This document shows, piece after piece, positions 17,142-25,954 of a DNA stretch of 64,000 nt. A program made the position numbers and the translations under genes. The stretch's first letter is position 1; each line of letters opens with the position of its first letter. The notes under the pieces are model-generated. The model was given only the letters and a program-made list of their open reading frames with translations. It did not search any database and had not been told where the DNA came from. This DNA comes from Hafnia alvei (lineage in GTDB: Bacteria; Pseudomonadota; Gammaproteobacteria; Enterobacterales; Enterobacteriaceae). The DNA is taken from positions 744,001-808,000 of the forward strand of contig NZ_OZ061315.1 of assembly GCF_964063325.1 (NCBI RefSeq), written 5' to 3'.

Positions 17142-17186
17142 AAATCCCTTTCTCGTCGGGCTAACGACGCGGAAGGGATTTTTTTT
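17142..17186 (+). terminator. terminator-like hairpin in the speB leader
   Basis: Long inverted repeat AAATCCCTT..CGTCG / CGACG..AAGGGATTT followed by eight T, ending 55 bases before the speB start. Nothing on the plus strand ends nearby, so it either stops stray transcription from upstream or acts as an attenuator in the speB leader. Confidence 0.6.
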
Positions 17187-17241
17187 CATCGGTACTTTGA
17201 CTTCGGCCAGCAACAACTGCGGCCTTTTACGAGGATTGATT

Positions 17242-18162
17242 ATGAGCACCCTAGGCAATAAACCCGATAACTCACTGGTTTCTAACGCCTTTGGCTTCCT
17301 GCGTTTTCCGCTGAACTTCCAGCCATACGACAGCGATGCCGATTGGGTTATCACCGGTGTACCTTTCGATATGGCGACTTCAGGTCGTGCTGGTGGGCGT
17401 CATGGCCCTGCGGCAATTCGTCAGGTCTCTACTAATCTGGCGTGGGAAGGCAACCGCTGGCCGTGGAACTTCGATCTGCGCGATCGCTTAAACGTGGTTG
17501 ACTGTGGCGACGTCGTATTTAACTTCGGTGATGCGCAGGACATGAGCGACTCTCTGCAGGCGCATACAGAGAAACTGCTGGAGTCTGGTAAGCGCTGTTT
17601 GACTTTCGGCGGTGACCACTTTGTAACCCTGCCTTTGCTGCGTGCGCATGCTAAGCATTTTGGCAAGATGGCGCTGGTGCATTTCGATGCGCATACTGAC
17701 ACCTATGCTAACGGCAGCAAATTCGATCACGGTACGATGTTTTTCCATGCACCTAACGAAGGTCTGATCGATCCAAACCACTCGGTGCAGATCGGTATTC
17801 GTACTGAATTCGATCGCGATAATGGTTTTACCGTGTTGGATGCCGCACAGGTAAACGATCGTGGCGTGGATGATGTGTTAGCGCAGATCAAACAGATCGT
17901 AGGCGATATGCCGGTATATCTGACCTTTGATATCGACTGTTTGGATCCTGCTTTTGCACCAGGTACCGGTACTCCTGTTATTGGTGGGCTGACTTCTGAT
18001 CGTGCGCTCAAATTGGTACGTGGCCTTAAAGATCTTAATATCGTCGGTATGGACGTGGTGGAAGTCGCTCCGGCTTACGACCAATCTGAAATTACAGCTT
18101 TGGCCGCTGCAACGCTGGCGCTGGAAATGCTCTACATTCAGGCAGATAAAAAAGGCGAATAG
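17242..18162 (+). CDS. speB: agmatinase
   Basis: Mn-dependent ureohydrolase converting agmatine to putrescine and urea, completing the pathway begun by SpeA. The ATG at 17242 after ACGAGG gives 306 residues, as in E. coli. Metal ligands are visible in GGDHF, FDAHTDTY and FDIDCLDP, and GTGTPVIGG is a family signature. It is followed by its own terminator at 18185-18210. Confidence 0.97.
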   Translation: MSTLGNKPDNSLVSNAFGFLRFPLNFQPYDSDADWVITGVPFDMATSGRAGGRHGPAAIRQVSTNLAWEGNRWPWNFDLRDRLNVVDCGDVVFNFGDAQDMSDSLQAHTEKLLESGKRCLTFGGDHFVTLPLLRAHAKHFGKMALVHFDAHTDTYANGSKFDHGTMFFHAPNEGLIDPNHSVQIGIRTEFDRDNGFTVLDAAQVNDRGVDDVLAQIKQIVGDMPVYLTFDIDCLDPAFAPGTGTPVIGGLTSDRALKLVRGLKDLNIVGMDVVEVAPAYDQSEITALAAATLALEMLYIQADKKGE

Positions 18163-18184
18163 TTTTCGCGTTTATACTGATATC

Positions 18185-18210
18185 AAGGTGGCCTTCGGGC
18201 CGCCTTTTTT
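18185..18210 (+). terminator. speB terminator
   Basis: AAGGTGGCC/GGCCGCCTT stem with a TTCG loop and a run of six T, 23 bases after the speB stop. Confidence 0.9.
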
Positions 18211-18488
18211 CGTTATGGATGGTTATTTTTTTCGCCTCATCGTTGTAGATACCCATGCGATAAGAACAGAATAAGATGCTCGGTATAAAGGTAGGGTACA
18301 ACGTTGGCGGTGTGGGATAAAAAAAGTGTAAACAAGATTTTTCAATATTGAATAGAATGTTTTAAATATGAGGTTAGTCTCTCGGAATTAAATATAATTA
18401 CTCTATTAGGATGGAGTTGAAATAATTATGTTTAATCATTCTAATGATTTATATAAATATCAATTCTATTTTTTTTTGGGAATAATTT
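18211..18488. other. AT-rich gap after speB
   Basis: I see no gene or named site here. The composition is clearly more AT-rich than speB before it and fdnG further on, as expected for foreign or decaying DNA. Confidence 0.4.
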
Positions 18489-18642
18489 ATGACAAAAGTT
18501 CCTGCTGCACCACCGAATGCACAAGACCTTAAACGCCGCTAAGGGGACGCAGTGTTGGGAGGAGTATCCTTTTGGTGATGATCCTAGCGATCAAGAGATG
18601 ATTGAAGCGGGTATCCGCTATGCGAGAGAAAATGGTTATTAA
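18489..18642 (+). pseudogene. frameshifted small ORF
   Basis: An ATG at 18489 opens a frame MTKVPAAPPNAQDLKRR that stops at 18540-18542. Shifting by one base there continues without a stop as KGTQCWEEYPFGDDPSD and on to RYARENGY, ending at 18640-18642. Removing one base would restore a protein of about 50 residues. Start and ribosome site are weak. I do not recognise the family. It may be the decayed tail of a larger protein, and the membrane protein gene that overlaps its end could have been its partner. A sequencing error is also possible. Confidence 0.4.
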
Positions 18643-19039
18643 AATTATGCTATTTATTGGAGGGTTCATTTGTGGGGCTGTAGCCCTATTATATTTATTT
18701 TCTGATTCTGACCAATTGAATAATAGCCATCTGGTTAAATCATATCAGGCCTGTGATGGTGTTTACGTGAGTGTGCTACTTGATGATACCGGCGGTGCGA
18801 CAGTTCCTTTTTTCTATCAATATTACTTGATGGAGCATCGCGTCATTTCGTTGAAAGACAAAAAACAGTTTCCTGCACCCGTATTAATTAGCGATGTTGG
18901 AAGTGCAAACATTACCTGTGATGGTAATAGAATAAAGATAAATGTTACTGGTCGAGTGTTTGAGTTCACCAACCGTGTTTTAGTCAAAAGTCTGCAGGGT
19001 AACGCCCGCCATATTGATTTAGTTGCGATCAGCCAGTAA
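18620..19039 (+). CDS. small membrane-anchored protein of unknown function
   Basis: About 139 residues from ATG 18620, or 135 from ATG 18632. There is one strong N-terminal hydrophobic segment, IMLFIGGFICGAVALLYLF, then a polar domain with two cysteines and a run of beta-type residues, predicted outside the inner membrane. No known motif is recognised. It overlaps the end of the frameshifted ORF by about 10-20 bases and is AT-rich against its neighbours. An immunity-type protein left behind after loss of a toxin is one possibility, but nothing proves it. Confidence 0.5.
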   Translation: MREKMVIKIMLFIGGFICGAVALLYLFSDSDQLNNSHLVKSYQACDGVYVSVLLDDTGGATVPFFYQYYLMEHRVISLKDKKQFPAPVLISDVGSANITCDGNRIKINVTGRVFEFTNRVLVKSLQGNARHIDLVAISQ

Positions 19040-19217
19040 TCAATTGCTATGCCAACAGCTCATGGGTCTATTGATACTGTAAAGCGGCGCCAGTCGCTGT
19101 CTTTTTAACAGTAAATCACTTTTTTAATCTAATTTTTTGAATGACTACTTAGTTGCAGATAAATCCTACAAATCCTTACTCTGTGTGCCATAGGAGTTAA
19201 CGAAACGTTACCCTTTC

Positions 19218-19233
19218 TACTTATTAAGGGGTA
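19218..19233 (+). promoter_or_regulatory. NarL/NarP 7-2-7 site upstream of fdnG
   Basis: TACTTAT-TA-AGGGGTA is a perfect match to the inverted 7-2-7 heptamer pattern TACYYMT-NN-AKRRGTA used by NarL and NarP. Its centre is 40 bp upstream of the FNR-like site. Nitrate activation of fdnGHI through NarL is established in E. coli. Confidence 0.8.
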
Positions 19234-19258
19234 AATATTGAGTGAATAGTTCTATTTT

Positions 19259-19272
19259 TTGATTTGACTCAA
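19259..19272 (+). promoter_or_regulatory. FNR site upstream of fdnG
   Basis: TTGATTTGACTCAA matches TTGAT-N4-ATCAA at 9 of 10 positions. Placed at -41.5 it predicts a start near 19307, about 30 bases before the fdnG ATG. Anaerobic activation is therefore likely. Confidence 0.75.
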
Positions 19273-19338
19273 TATGAGCAGGGTTGTAACTGTTAGTTTG
19301 CCGCTGACAAAAACATCATTGAAGCAATGAGGATGGCA

Positions 19339-22300
19339 ATGGACGTCAGTCGCAGACAGTTTTTTAGAATCTGCGCCGGCGGGATGGCTGGTACAACAGC
19401 GGCAGTTTTAGGATTCACTCCTACTATGGCGCTGGCGGAGTCACGTAACTATAAGTTGCTGCGTGCAAAAGAAACCCGTAACTCCTGTACCTATTGTTCT
19501 GTTGGCTGTGGGTTATTGATGTATAGCCTTGGCGATGGTGCCAAGAACGCGAAATCAACGATTTTTCACATTGAAGGGGACCCGGATCATCCGGTAAACC
19601 GTGGCGCACTTTGCCCGAAAGGTGCTGGCCTGCTGGATTACATCCACAGTGAAAATCGTCTACGTTACCCTGAATACCGTGCGCCAGGCTCTGATAAATG
19701 GCAGCGCATTAGCTGGGACGATGCTTTTGAGCGCATCGCCAAGCTGATGAAAAACGACCGTGATAAGAATTTTGAAACGACAAACGCCGAAGGCGTCACG
19801 GTTAACCGCTGGCTTTCAACCGGCATGTTGTGCGCCTCTGCGGCCAGCAATGAAACCGGTATGCTAACGCAAAAATTCGCCCGTTCACTGGGCATGTTGG
19901 CGGTTGATAACCAAGCGCGCGTCTGACACGGACCAACGGTAGCAAGTCTTGCTCCAACATTTGGTCGCGGTGCGATGACCAACCACTGGGTTGATATCAA
20001 AAACGCCAACGTTGTTATGGTGATGGGTGGCAACGCCGCTGAAGCGCATCCGGTCGGATTCCGCTGGGCGATGGAAGCCAAAAACAACAATGACGCCACG
20101 CTGATTGTGGTCGATCCGCGCTTTACCCGCACTGCTTCTGTGGCGGATATTTATGCGCCGATCCGCTCTGGCACCGACATTACTTTCCTGTCGGGCGTTT
20201 TGTTGTACCTGATTTCTAACAACAAAATTAACGCTGAATACGTTAAAAACTACACCAATGCCAGCCTGCTGGTGCGGGATGATTTCTCGTTTGAAGACGG
20301 CTTGTTCAGCGGCTATGACGAATCTAAACGTCAGTACGACAAAACCACGTGGAACTATCAGTTCGACGAAAATGGCTACGCCAAGCGCGACGACACTTTG
20401 CAGCATCCGCGCTGCGTGTGGAACCTGCTGAAAGCGCACGTTAGCCGTTATACGCCGGACGTGGTGGAAAACATCTGCGGCACGCCAAAAGCGGATTTCC
20501 TGAAAATCTGCGAAGTGCTGGCTTCTACGAGCGCGGCTGACCGCACCACCACGTTCCTGTATGCATTGGGTTGGACTCAGCACACCGTGGGTGCGCAGAA
20601 CATCCGCACCATGGCGATGATCCAGTTGCTGTTAGGCAACATGGGGATGGCCGGCGGTGGTGTTAACGCCTTACGTGGTCACTCTAATATTCAAGGTCTT
20701 ACCGATCTTGGTTTGCTGTCTACCAGCCTGCCGGGCTATTTGACGCTGCCATCGGAAAAGCACACCAATCTCGAAACCTATCTTGCAGCCAATACGCCAA
20801 AAGCGACGCTGCCGGGTCAGGTTAACTATTGGGGTAACTACCCGAAATTCTTCGTCAGCTTGATGAAGGCTTTCTATGGTGACGATGCGCAGAAAGAAAA
20901 TAACTGGGGCTTTGATTGGCTGCCGAAGTGGGATCAGTCCTACGACGTGATGAAGTACTTCCAGATGATGGATCAGGGCAAAGTCACCGGCTATATCTGC
21001 CAAGGCTTTAACCCAGTGGCGTCGTTCCCAGATAAGAATAAGGTCGTTGAGTCGCTTTCTAAGCTGAAATATCTGGTGATTATCGATCCGTTGGTGACAG
21101 AAACCTCAAACTTCTGGCAAAACCACGGTGAGATGAACGAGGTTGATACGGCATCGATCCAGACTGAAGTCTTCCGTCTGCCTTCAACCTGCTTCGCCGA
21201 AGAAGATGGTTCGATTGCGAACTCAGGTCGTTGGCTGCAATGGCACTGGAAAGGCGCAGACGCCCCAGGTGAAGCGCGTAACGACGGCGAAATTCTTGCG
21301 GGTCTGTACCATCGCCTGCGCACCATGTATCAGAATGAAGGTGGTAAAGGCGTTGAGCCGTTGCTGAAAATGGGCTGGGGCTATGAGCAGCCAGATCATC
21401 CTGAATCTGAAGAAGTGGCGAAAGAAAACAACGGTTATGCGTTGGCCGATTTGTACGATGCTAACGGCACGTTGTTAGCCAAGAAAGGTCAGTTGCTGGA
21501 TACCTTTGCTCATCTGCGTGATGACGGCACCACGGCAAGCGCCTGCTGGATTTATGCCGGTAGCTGGACCAGCAAGGGCAACCAGATGGCGAATCGTGAT
21601 AACAGCGATCCGTCAGGCTTAGGCAACACGCTGGGCTGGGCTTGGGCATGGCCGTTGAACCGCCGCATTATTTATAACCGTGCGTCGGCAGATCCAATGG
21701 GTAAACCGTGGGATCCTAAGCGCATGCTGATCGAGTGGAATGGTAGCAAATGGGTCGGAAACGATATTCCAGACTACAACACCGCCGCACCGGGCAGCGG
21801 CGTCGGACCGTTTATCATGCAGCCGGAAGGCCTGGGTCGCCTGTTTGCCATCGACAAGATGGCGGAAGGGCCATTCCCTGAGCATTACGAGCCGTTTGAA
21901 ACACCGCTGGGCACTAATCCACTGCATCCAAACGTTATCTCTAACCCTGCGGCTCGCTTGTATGAAGCGGATGCCAAACGTATGGGCAGCAAAGCTGAGT
22001 TCCCTTATGTCGGTACCACGTATCGTCTGACCGAGCATTTCCACACGTGGACGAAGCATGCGCGCCTTAACGCCATCGTTCAGCCTGAACAGTTCGTAGA
22101 AATTAGCGAAGGTTTGGCCAAAGCGAAAGGCATTGAGCACGGTGATACGGTGAAAGTCAGCAGCAAACGCGGCTTTATCAAAGCGAAAGCGGTGGTGACT
22201 CGCCGTCTGCGTACCTTGCAGGTCAATGGTCAGGAAGTGGATACCGTTGGTATTCCAATTCACTGGGGCTTTGAAGGCGTGGCGCGCAAAGGCTTTATCG

Positions 22301-22386
22301 CCAACACCCTGACTCCGTTCGTAGGCGACGCTAACTCGCAAACGCCAGAGTACAAGGCGTTTTTAGTTAACGTGGAAAAGGTGTAA
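19339..22386 (+). CDS. fdnG: formate dehydrogenase-N alpha subunit (selenoprotein)
   Basis: Periplasmic catalytic subunit oxidising formate, with a molybdopterin guanine dinucleotide cofactor, an iron-sulfur cluster and selenocysteine. Read through the in-frame TGA at 19924-19926 it is 1015 residues, the E. coli length, with selenocysteine at 196 (NQARV-U-HGPTVASL). The twin-arginine signal SRRQFF lies at residues 4-9, and the cluster motif CTYCSVGC follows the signal peptide. The start at 19339 is chosen over 19327 because GAGG lies just upstream and MDVSRRQFF matches E. coli. Sequence after the TGA and the FdnI partner fit FdnG better than FdoG, and no fdhD or fdhE flanks it. NarL and FNR sites upstream agree. 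Confidence 0.95.
19924..19965 (+). other. selenocysteine codon with SECIS-like hairpin
   Basis: The TGA codon at 19924-19926 is followed by sequence able to form a hairpin whose upper part is AGCAAG-TCTTGCT, with GTCT near the apex. This is the arrangement bound by SelB in bacterial formate dehydrogenase mRNAs. Uninterrupted homology on both sides of the TGA excludes a nonsense mutation. Confidence 0.8.
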
Positions 22387-22398
22387 GGAGCCGAACTT

Positions 22399-23301
22399 AT
22401 GTCCATGCAATCACAAGACATTATCAAGCGTTCGGCGACTAATGCCTTAACGCCGCCGCCGCAGGCTCGCGACTACAAAGAAGAAGTGGCTAAGCTTATC
22501 GACGTGTCTACCTGCATTGGCTGCAAAGCCTGTCAGGTAGCCTGTTCTGAATGGAACGATATTCGTGACGAGGTAGGGCACTGCGTCGGGGTTTACGATA
22601 ACCCTGCCGATTTGAGCGCTAAATCTTGGACGCTGATGCGTTTCTCGGAAGTTGAGCAAAACGGCAAGCTGGAGTGGCTCATCCGTAAGGATGGCTGCAT
22701 GCATTGTACCGATCCGGGCTGCCTGAAGGCATGCCCGTCGGCTGGCGCAATCATTCAGTATGCAAACGGCATTGTAGATTTCCAGTCTGAGCACTGTATC
22801 GGCTGTGGCTACTGCATTGCGGGCTGTCCGTTCAACATTCCTCGCTTAAATCCAGACGACAACCGCGTGTACAAATGCACGCTGTGCGTTGACCGCGTGA
22901 GCGTGGGACAAGAACCCGCCTGTGTGAAAACGTGTCCGACCGGTGCGATTCATTTCGGCAGCAAGAAAGAGATGCTGGAAGTGGCGAGCGAGCGCGTTGA
23001 GAAGCTGAAAAAACGTGGCTTTGAGCACGCGGGTATTTATAACCCTGAAGGTGTTGGTGGCACTCACGTGATGTATGTTCTGCATCATGCGGATAAGCCA
23101 GAGTTGTACCACAACCTGCCGAAAGATCCGAAGATCGATATGGCGGTTGGTTTGTGGAAAGGGGTGCTGAAGCCGCTGTCAGTCGCTGGATTTATCGCAA
23201 CCTTTGCCGGTTTGATTTATCACTATATTGGTGTGGGTCCGAACAAAGAGGTGAGCGACGAAGAAGAGAGTGATGACGAGAAGGGGAACCATCATGAGTA
23301 A
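22399..23301 (+). CDS. fdnH: formate dehydrogenase-N iron-sulfur subunit
   Basis: Beta subunit carrying electrons from FdnG to FdnI through four [4Fe-4S] clusters. The 300 residues (E. coli 294) contain cysteine clusters CIGCKACQVAC, CMHCTDPGC, CIGCGYCIAGC and CTLCVDR with further cysteines. A single C-terminal membrane helix near residues 255-275 anchors it to the periplasmic face. It starts 12 bases after fdnG with AAGGAG, and its end overlaps the fdnI start by 8 bases. Confidence 0.96.
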   Translation: MSMQSQDIIKRSATNALTPPPQARDYKEEVAKLIDVSTCIGCKACQVACSEWNDIRDEVGHCVGVYDNPADLSAKSWTLMRFSEVEQNGKLEWLIRKDGCMHCTDPGCLKACPSAGAIIQYANGIVDFQSEHCIGCGYCIAGCPFNIPRLNPDDNRVYKCTLCVDRVSVGQEPACVKTCPTGAIHFGSKKEMLEVASERVEKLKKRGFEHAGIYNPEGVGGTHVMYVLHHADKPELYHNLPKDPKIDMAVGLWKGVLKPLSVAGFIATFAGLIYHYIGVGPNKEVSDEEESDDEKGNHHE

Positions 23302-23944
23302 AAGTAAAATGATCGTTCGTACCAAATTCATCGACCGTGCCTGTCATTGGACGGTGGTAATTTGTTTCTTCTTGGTCTCGCTGTCTGGCATCGCGCTGTT
23401 CTTCCCAACGTTGCAGTGGCTGACACAAACGTTTGGTACACCGCAGATGGGGCGCATCATGCACCCATTCTTTGGCGTGCTGATTTTTGTGGCGCTGATG
23501 TTTATGTTCTTCCGTTTTGTGAAGCACAACATTCCTGAACGTGAAGACGTGCCGTGGGTGGTGAACATCGTTGAAGTGCTCAAAGGCAATGAGCACGAAG
23601 TTGCTGACGTGGGTAAATATAACGCCGGTCAGAAAATGATGTTCTGGAGCATCATGAGTCTGATTTTCGTGTTGCTGATCACCGGCATCATTATCTGGCG
23701 TCCGTATTTTGCCCAGCACTTCCCGATCGAAATGGTACGTTATTCGCTGCTGATCCATGCGGCTGCGGCAATCGTGCTGATCCACGCGATCCTGATCCAT
23801 ATGTATATGGCTTTCTGGGTTAAGGGATCGATCAAAGGTATGGTGGAAGGTAAAGTCAGCCGTCGCTGGGCGCGTAAGCATCATCCACGCTGGTATCGTG
23901 AAATCGAAGCCAAAGAAGCGAAAGGCGAGAAAGCCGACGACTAG
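23294..23944 (+). CDS. fdnI: formate dehydrogenase-N cytochrome b556 subunit
   Basis: Inner-membrane gamma subunit with four hydrophobic segments that binds two b hemes and passes electrons to menaquinone. The start at 23294 (MSKSKMIVRTKFIDRACHW) gives 216 residues; E. coli has 217. Heme-ligand histidines are visible in the first helix (RACHW) and in LLIHAAAAIVLIHAILIHMY. It overlaps fdnH by 8 bases and is followed by a bidirectional terminator. Confidence 0.96.
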   Translation: MSKSKMIVRTKFIDRACHWTVVICFFLVSLSGIALFFPTLQWLTQTFGTPQMGRIMHPFFGVLIFVALMFMFFRFVKHNIPEREDVPWVVNIVEVLKGNEHEVADVGKYNAGQKMMFWSIMSLIFVLLITGIIIWRPYFAQHFPIEMVRYSLLIHAAAAIVLIHAILIHMYMAFWVKGSIKGMVEGKVSRRWARKHHPRWYREIEAKEAKGEKADD

Positions 23945-23970
23945 CTCGTTTTGTTTTCTTCGTTAAATAA

Positions 23971-24003
23971 AAACCGCAGCTAAAGCAAAGCTGCGGTTTT
24001 TTT
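23971..24003. terminator. bidirectional terminator fdnI / loiP copy 1
   Basis: AAACCGCAGCT/AGCTGCGGTTT with a 7-base loop and a T run on each strand, in the tail-to-tail gap. Confidence 0.9.
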
Positions 24004-24015
24004 ATGCGGCAGATT

Positions 24016-24768
24016 TTATTTGTCTGCAGCGATACGATCGCGGATGTGCTGTGCGCGTTCGGTTGATGGTGGGTGTGAATCAAACATGCTGCCTTTACGG
24101 CCACCGTCGAGCTCGGCCAGTTTCTCAAAGCTGGTTGCCAGCCCCAGCGTGTTCAGCTTGTGCTTTCTCAGGAAATCATATGAGAAGTCATCGGCTTCAG
24201 ATTCTTGATGCTGTGAGAATTGCGAGTTGATCAGCGCTTCGCCCAGATCGGCTAACTGCGTTTGTGACAGTTCGGCGGCTACGCCGCTGGTGGAGGCCAC
24301 TGCCGTTCTTGCCGCGATGGTGCCATAAGCGACCTTCATGGCTTTCAGGCTGTGACCAAGTGCAACGTGCCCCATTTCATGGCCTAACACGCCTTCAATT
24401 TCGTCGTCGGTCATCATGTCCATCAAGCTGCTGTATACGCGAATACAGCCGTTTGCCATCGCGAAGGCATTGATGTCATCGGTCATGTACACCTTGTAAT
24501 TAACCGGCATGCCGTTGATGTTGTTACCCATCGCCTTCGCAATTTTGTTTAAGCGCTTGGTGTATTTGCTTTTGCTGCTGGCGATTTGGCTTTGGTTATC
24601 CAACTCTTTACAGGATTGATTCGCGAGGGATCTTGCATCTGCATCGCTGAGCGTTGCGGCCTGAATCGCTTGTACGCCAGACTGCGCGGCCATTTGGGTA
24701 TTAATGTGCTCACAGCCGGTTAATGTGGCTGATGCGATTGCTATCGCGATAAGCGTTTTAATGTTCAT
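24016..24768 (-). CDS. loiP: LoiP-like M48 metalloprotease lipoprotein, copy 1
   Basis: A 250-residue membrane-attached zinc metallopeptidase of family M48, related to E. coli LoiP (YggG, 252 residues), which cleaves Phe-Phe bonds and acts on outer-membrane proteins with BepA. The signal peptide ends in the lipobox TLTGC, with Cys19 as the lipidated residue. The zinc motif is HEMGH at 130-134, and ESEAD supplies the third ligand. It is the downstream member of a tandem pair with 24948-25703. E. coli has a single yggG in this place. Confidence 0.88.
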   Translation of the reverse strand: MNIKTLIAIAIASATLTGCEHINTQMAAQSGVQAIQAATLSDADARSLANQSCKELDNQSQIASSKSKYTKRLNKIAKAMGNNINGMPVNYKVYMTDDINAFAMANGCIRVYSSLMDMMTDDEIEGVLGHEMGHVALGHSLKAMKVAYGTIAARTAVASTSGVAAELSQTQLADLGEALINSQFSQHQESEADDFSYDFLRKHKLNTLGLATSFEKLAELDGGRKGSMFDSHPPSTERAQHIRDRIAADK

Positions 24769-24947
24769 TATCTTTATCTTCCGTTGACAAATGATAGGTT
24801 AATTGTATGATTTTTATGCAATAAAATCGGCTGAGACTATCATAGGTACATTCTGGAAGTAGTTAATTTACGATTAAAAGAGAAGCAATTTTGCGGCCGG
24901 GAGATAAGTGGAAAATGGCTCCGAAATGATATCGGAGCCTAGGAATA

Positions 24948-25703
24948 TTATTGCTCTGCGGCGATGCGATCGCGAATGTGTTGCGCACGGGCCAGAGAGG
25001 ATGGGTGATCGTCAAACATGCTGCTTTGACGCCCAGCTTCCTGTGAGGCCAGTTTGTCGAAGCTGGTGGCTAGCCCAACCGGGTTGATTCCGCGTTTTTT
25101 AAGCAGATCGAAAGAGTAGTCATCGGCTTCGCTTTCTTGTTTTTGTGAGAACTGTGAATTCACCAGTTTTTCTCCCAGATCGGCAAGCTGTGATTGGGAT
25201 AGCTGTGCGCCAACGCCGCCGCTGGCGGCAATGGCGGTACGCGCAGCCGTGGTGGCATAAGCCACCTGCATCGCTTTACGTGAATGGCCTAATGCCACGT
25301 GGCCCATTTCATGCCCAAGCACGCCTTCGACTTCGTTGTCATTCATCATGTCCATAAGTCCGCTGTAAACACGTACGCAGCCGTTGGCCATGGCCCACGC
25401 GTTGACGTCTTTCGTCACGTAGACTTTATAGTTGACTGGGGTACCATTGATGTCGCTGCCCAGTGCTTTAGAAATGGTCGCTAGGCGTTTGGCATAGGTG
25501 CTGTCCGCAGGAGCGATTTGGTTCTTGCTGTCCATTTCCGCACAAGACTGTTCACTTAAAGCTTTGACTTGTGCATCAGAAAGCGTTGCTGCCTGAAAGG
25601 CCTGTGCGCCAGACTGCATCAGGCCTTCAGCATTCATGTTTTGGCAGCCGCTGAGGAAGGTAGAGGCTGTTAGAGCGATAAGAGGAAGTGTTATTTTGTT
25701 CAT
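24948..25703 (-). CDS. loiP: LoiP-like M48 metalloprotease lipoprotein, copy 2
   Basis: A 251-residue paralogue of the preceding gene, strongly similar along its whole length. The lipobox is FLSGC (Cys20), the zinc motif HEMGH is at 131-135, and ESEAD follows downstream. It lies next to divergent tktA, the place of E. coli yggG, so it may be the ancestral copy. Its own upstream region and 179 bases between the copies suggest separate promoters, though read-through is possible. Confidence 0.88.
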   Translation of the reverse strand: MNKITLPLIALTASTFLSGCQNMNAEGLMQSGAQAFQAATLSDAQVKALSEQSCAEMDSKNQIAPADSTYAKRLATISKALGSDINGTPVNYKVYVTKDVNAWAMANGCVRVYSGLMDMMNDNEVEGVLGHEMGHVALGHSRKAMQVAYATTAARTAIAASGGVGAQLSQSQLADLGEKLVNSQFSQKQESEADDYSFDLLKKRGINPVGLATSFDKLASQEAGRQSSMFDDHPSSLARAQHIRDRIAAEQ

Positions 25704-25954
25704 GTTATTTTCCTTGGGTGCAGTCTTTCCAGAGATTGAATGACGATCTGTGATAGTGTATCCAGCACCAAATGGGCTGTCATTGAGTATGTATTCTGTC
25801 TATACAGACCCCGTATGAAAGCGGATTAATCTGGTATTAAGAGAAATATAATGAGACTTCATCGACTCATTTAGCCTTAGGGATTGCTGTTTTCATACGT
25901 AGTCTGAGAAAATACCCCGAACCCTGTTTCTTTAAATCCGACTTGGAGTAGAAC

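Noticed and set aside
19924..19926. In-frame stop splitting fdnG into two frames
   Set aside because: It aligns exactly with the selenocysteine codon of bacterial formate dehydrogenases, homology continues without a gap, and a SECIS-like hairpin follows.
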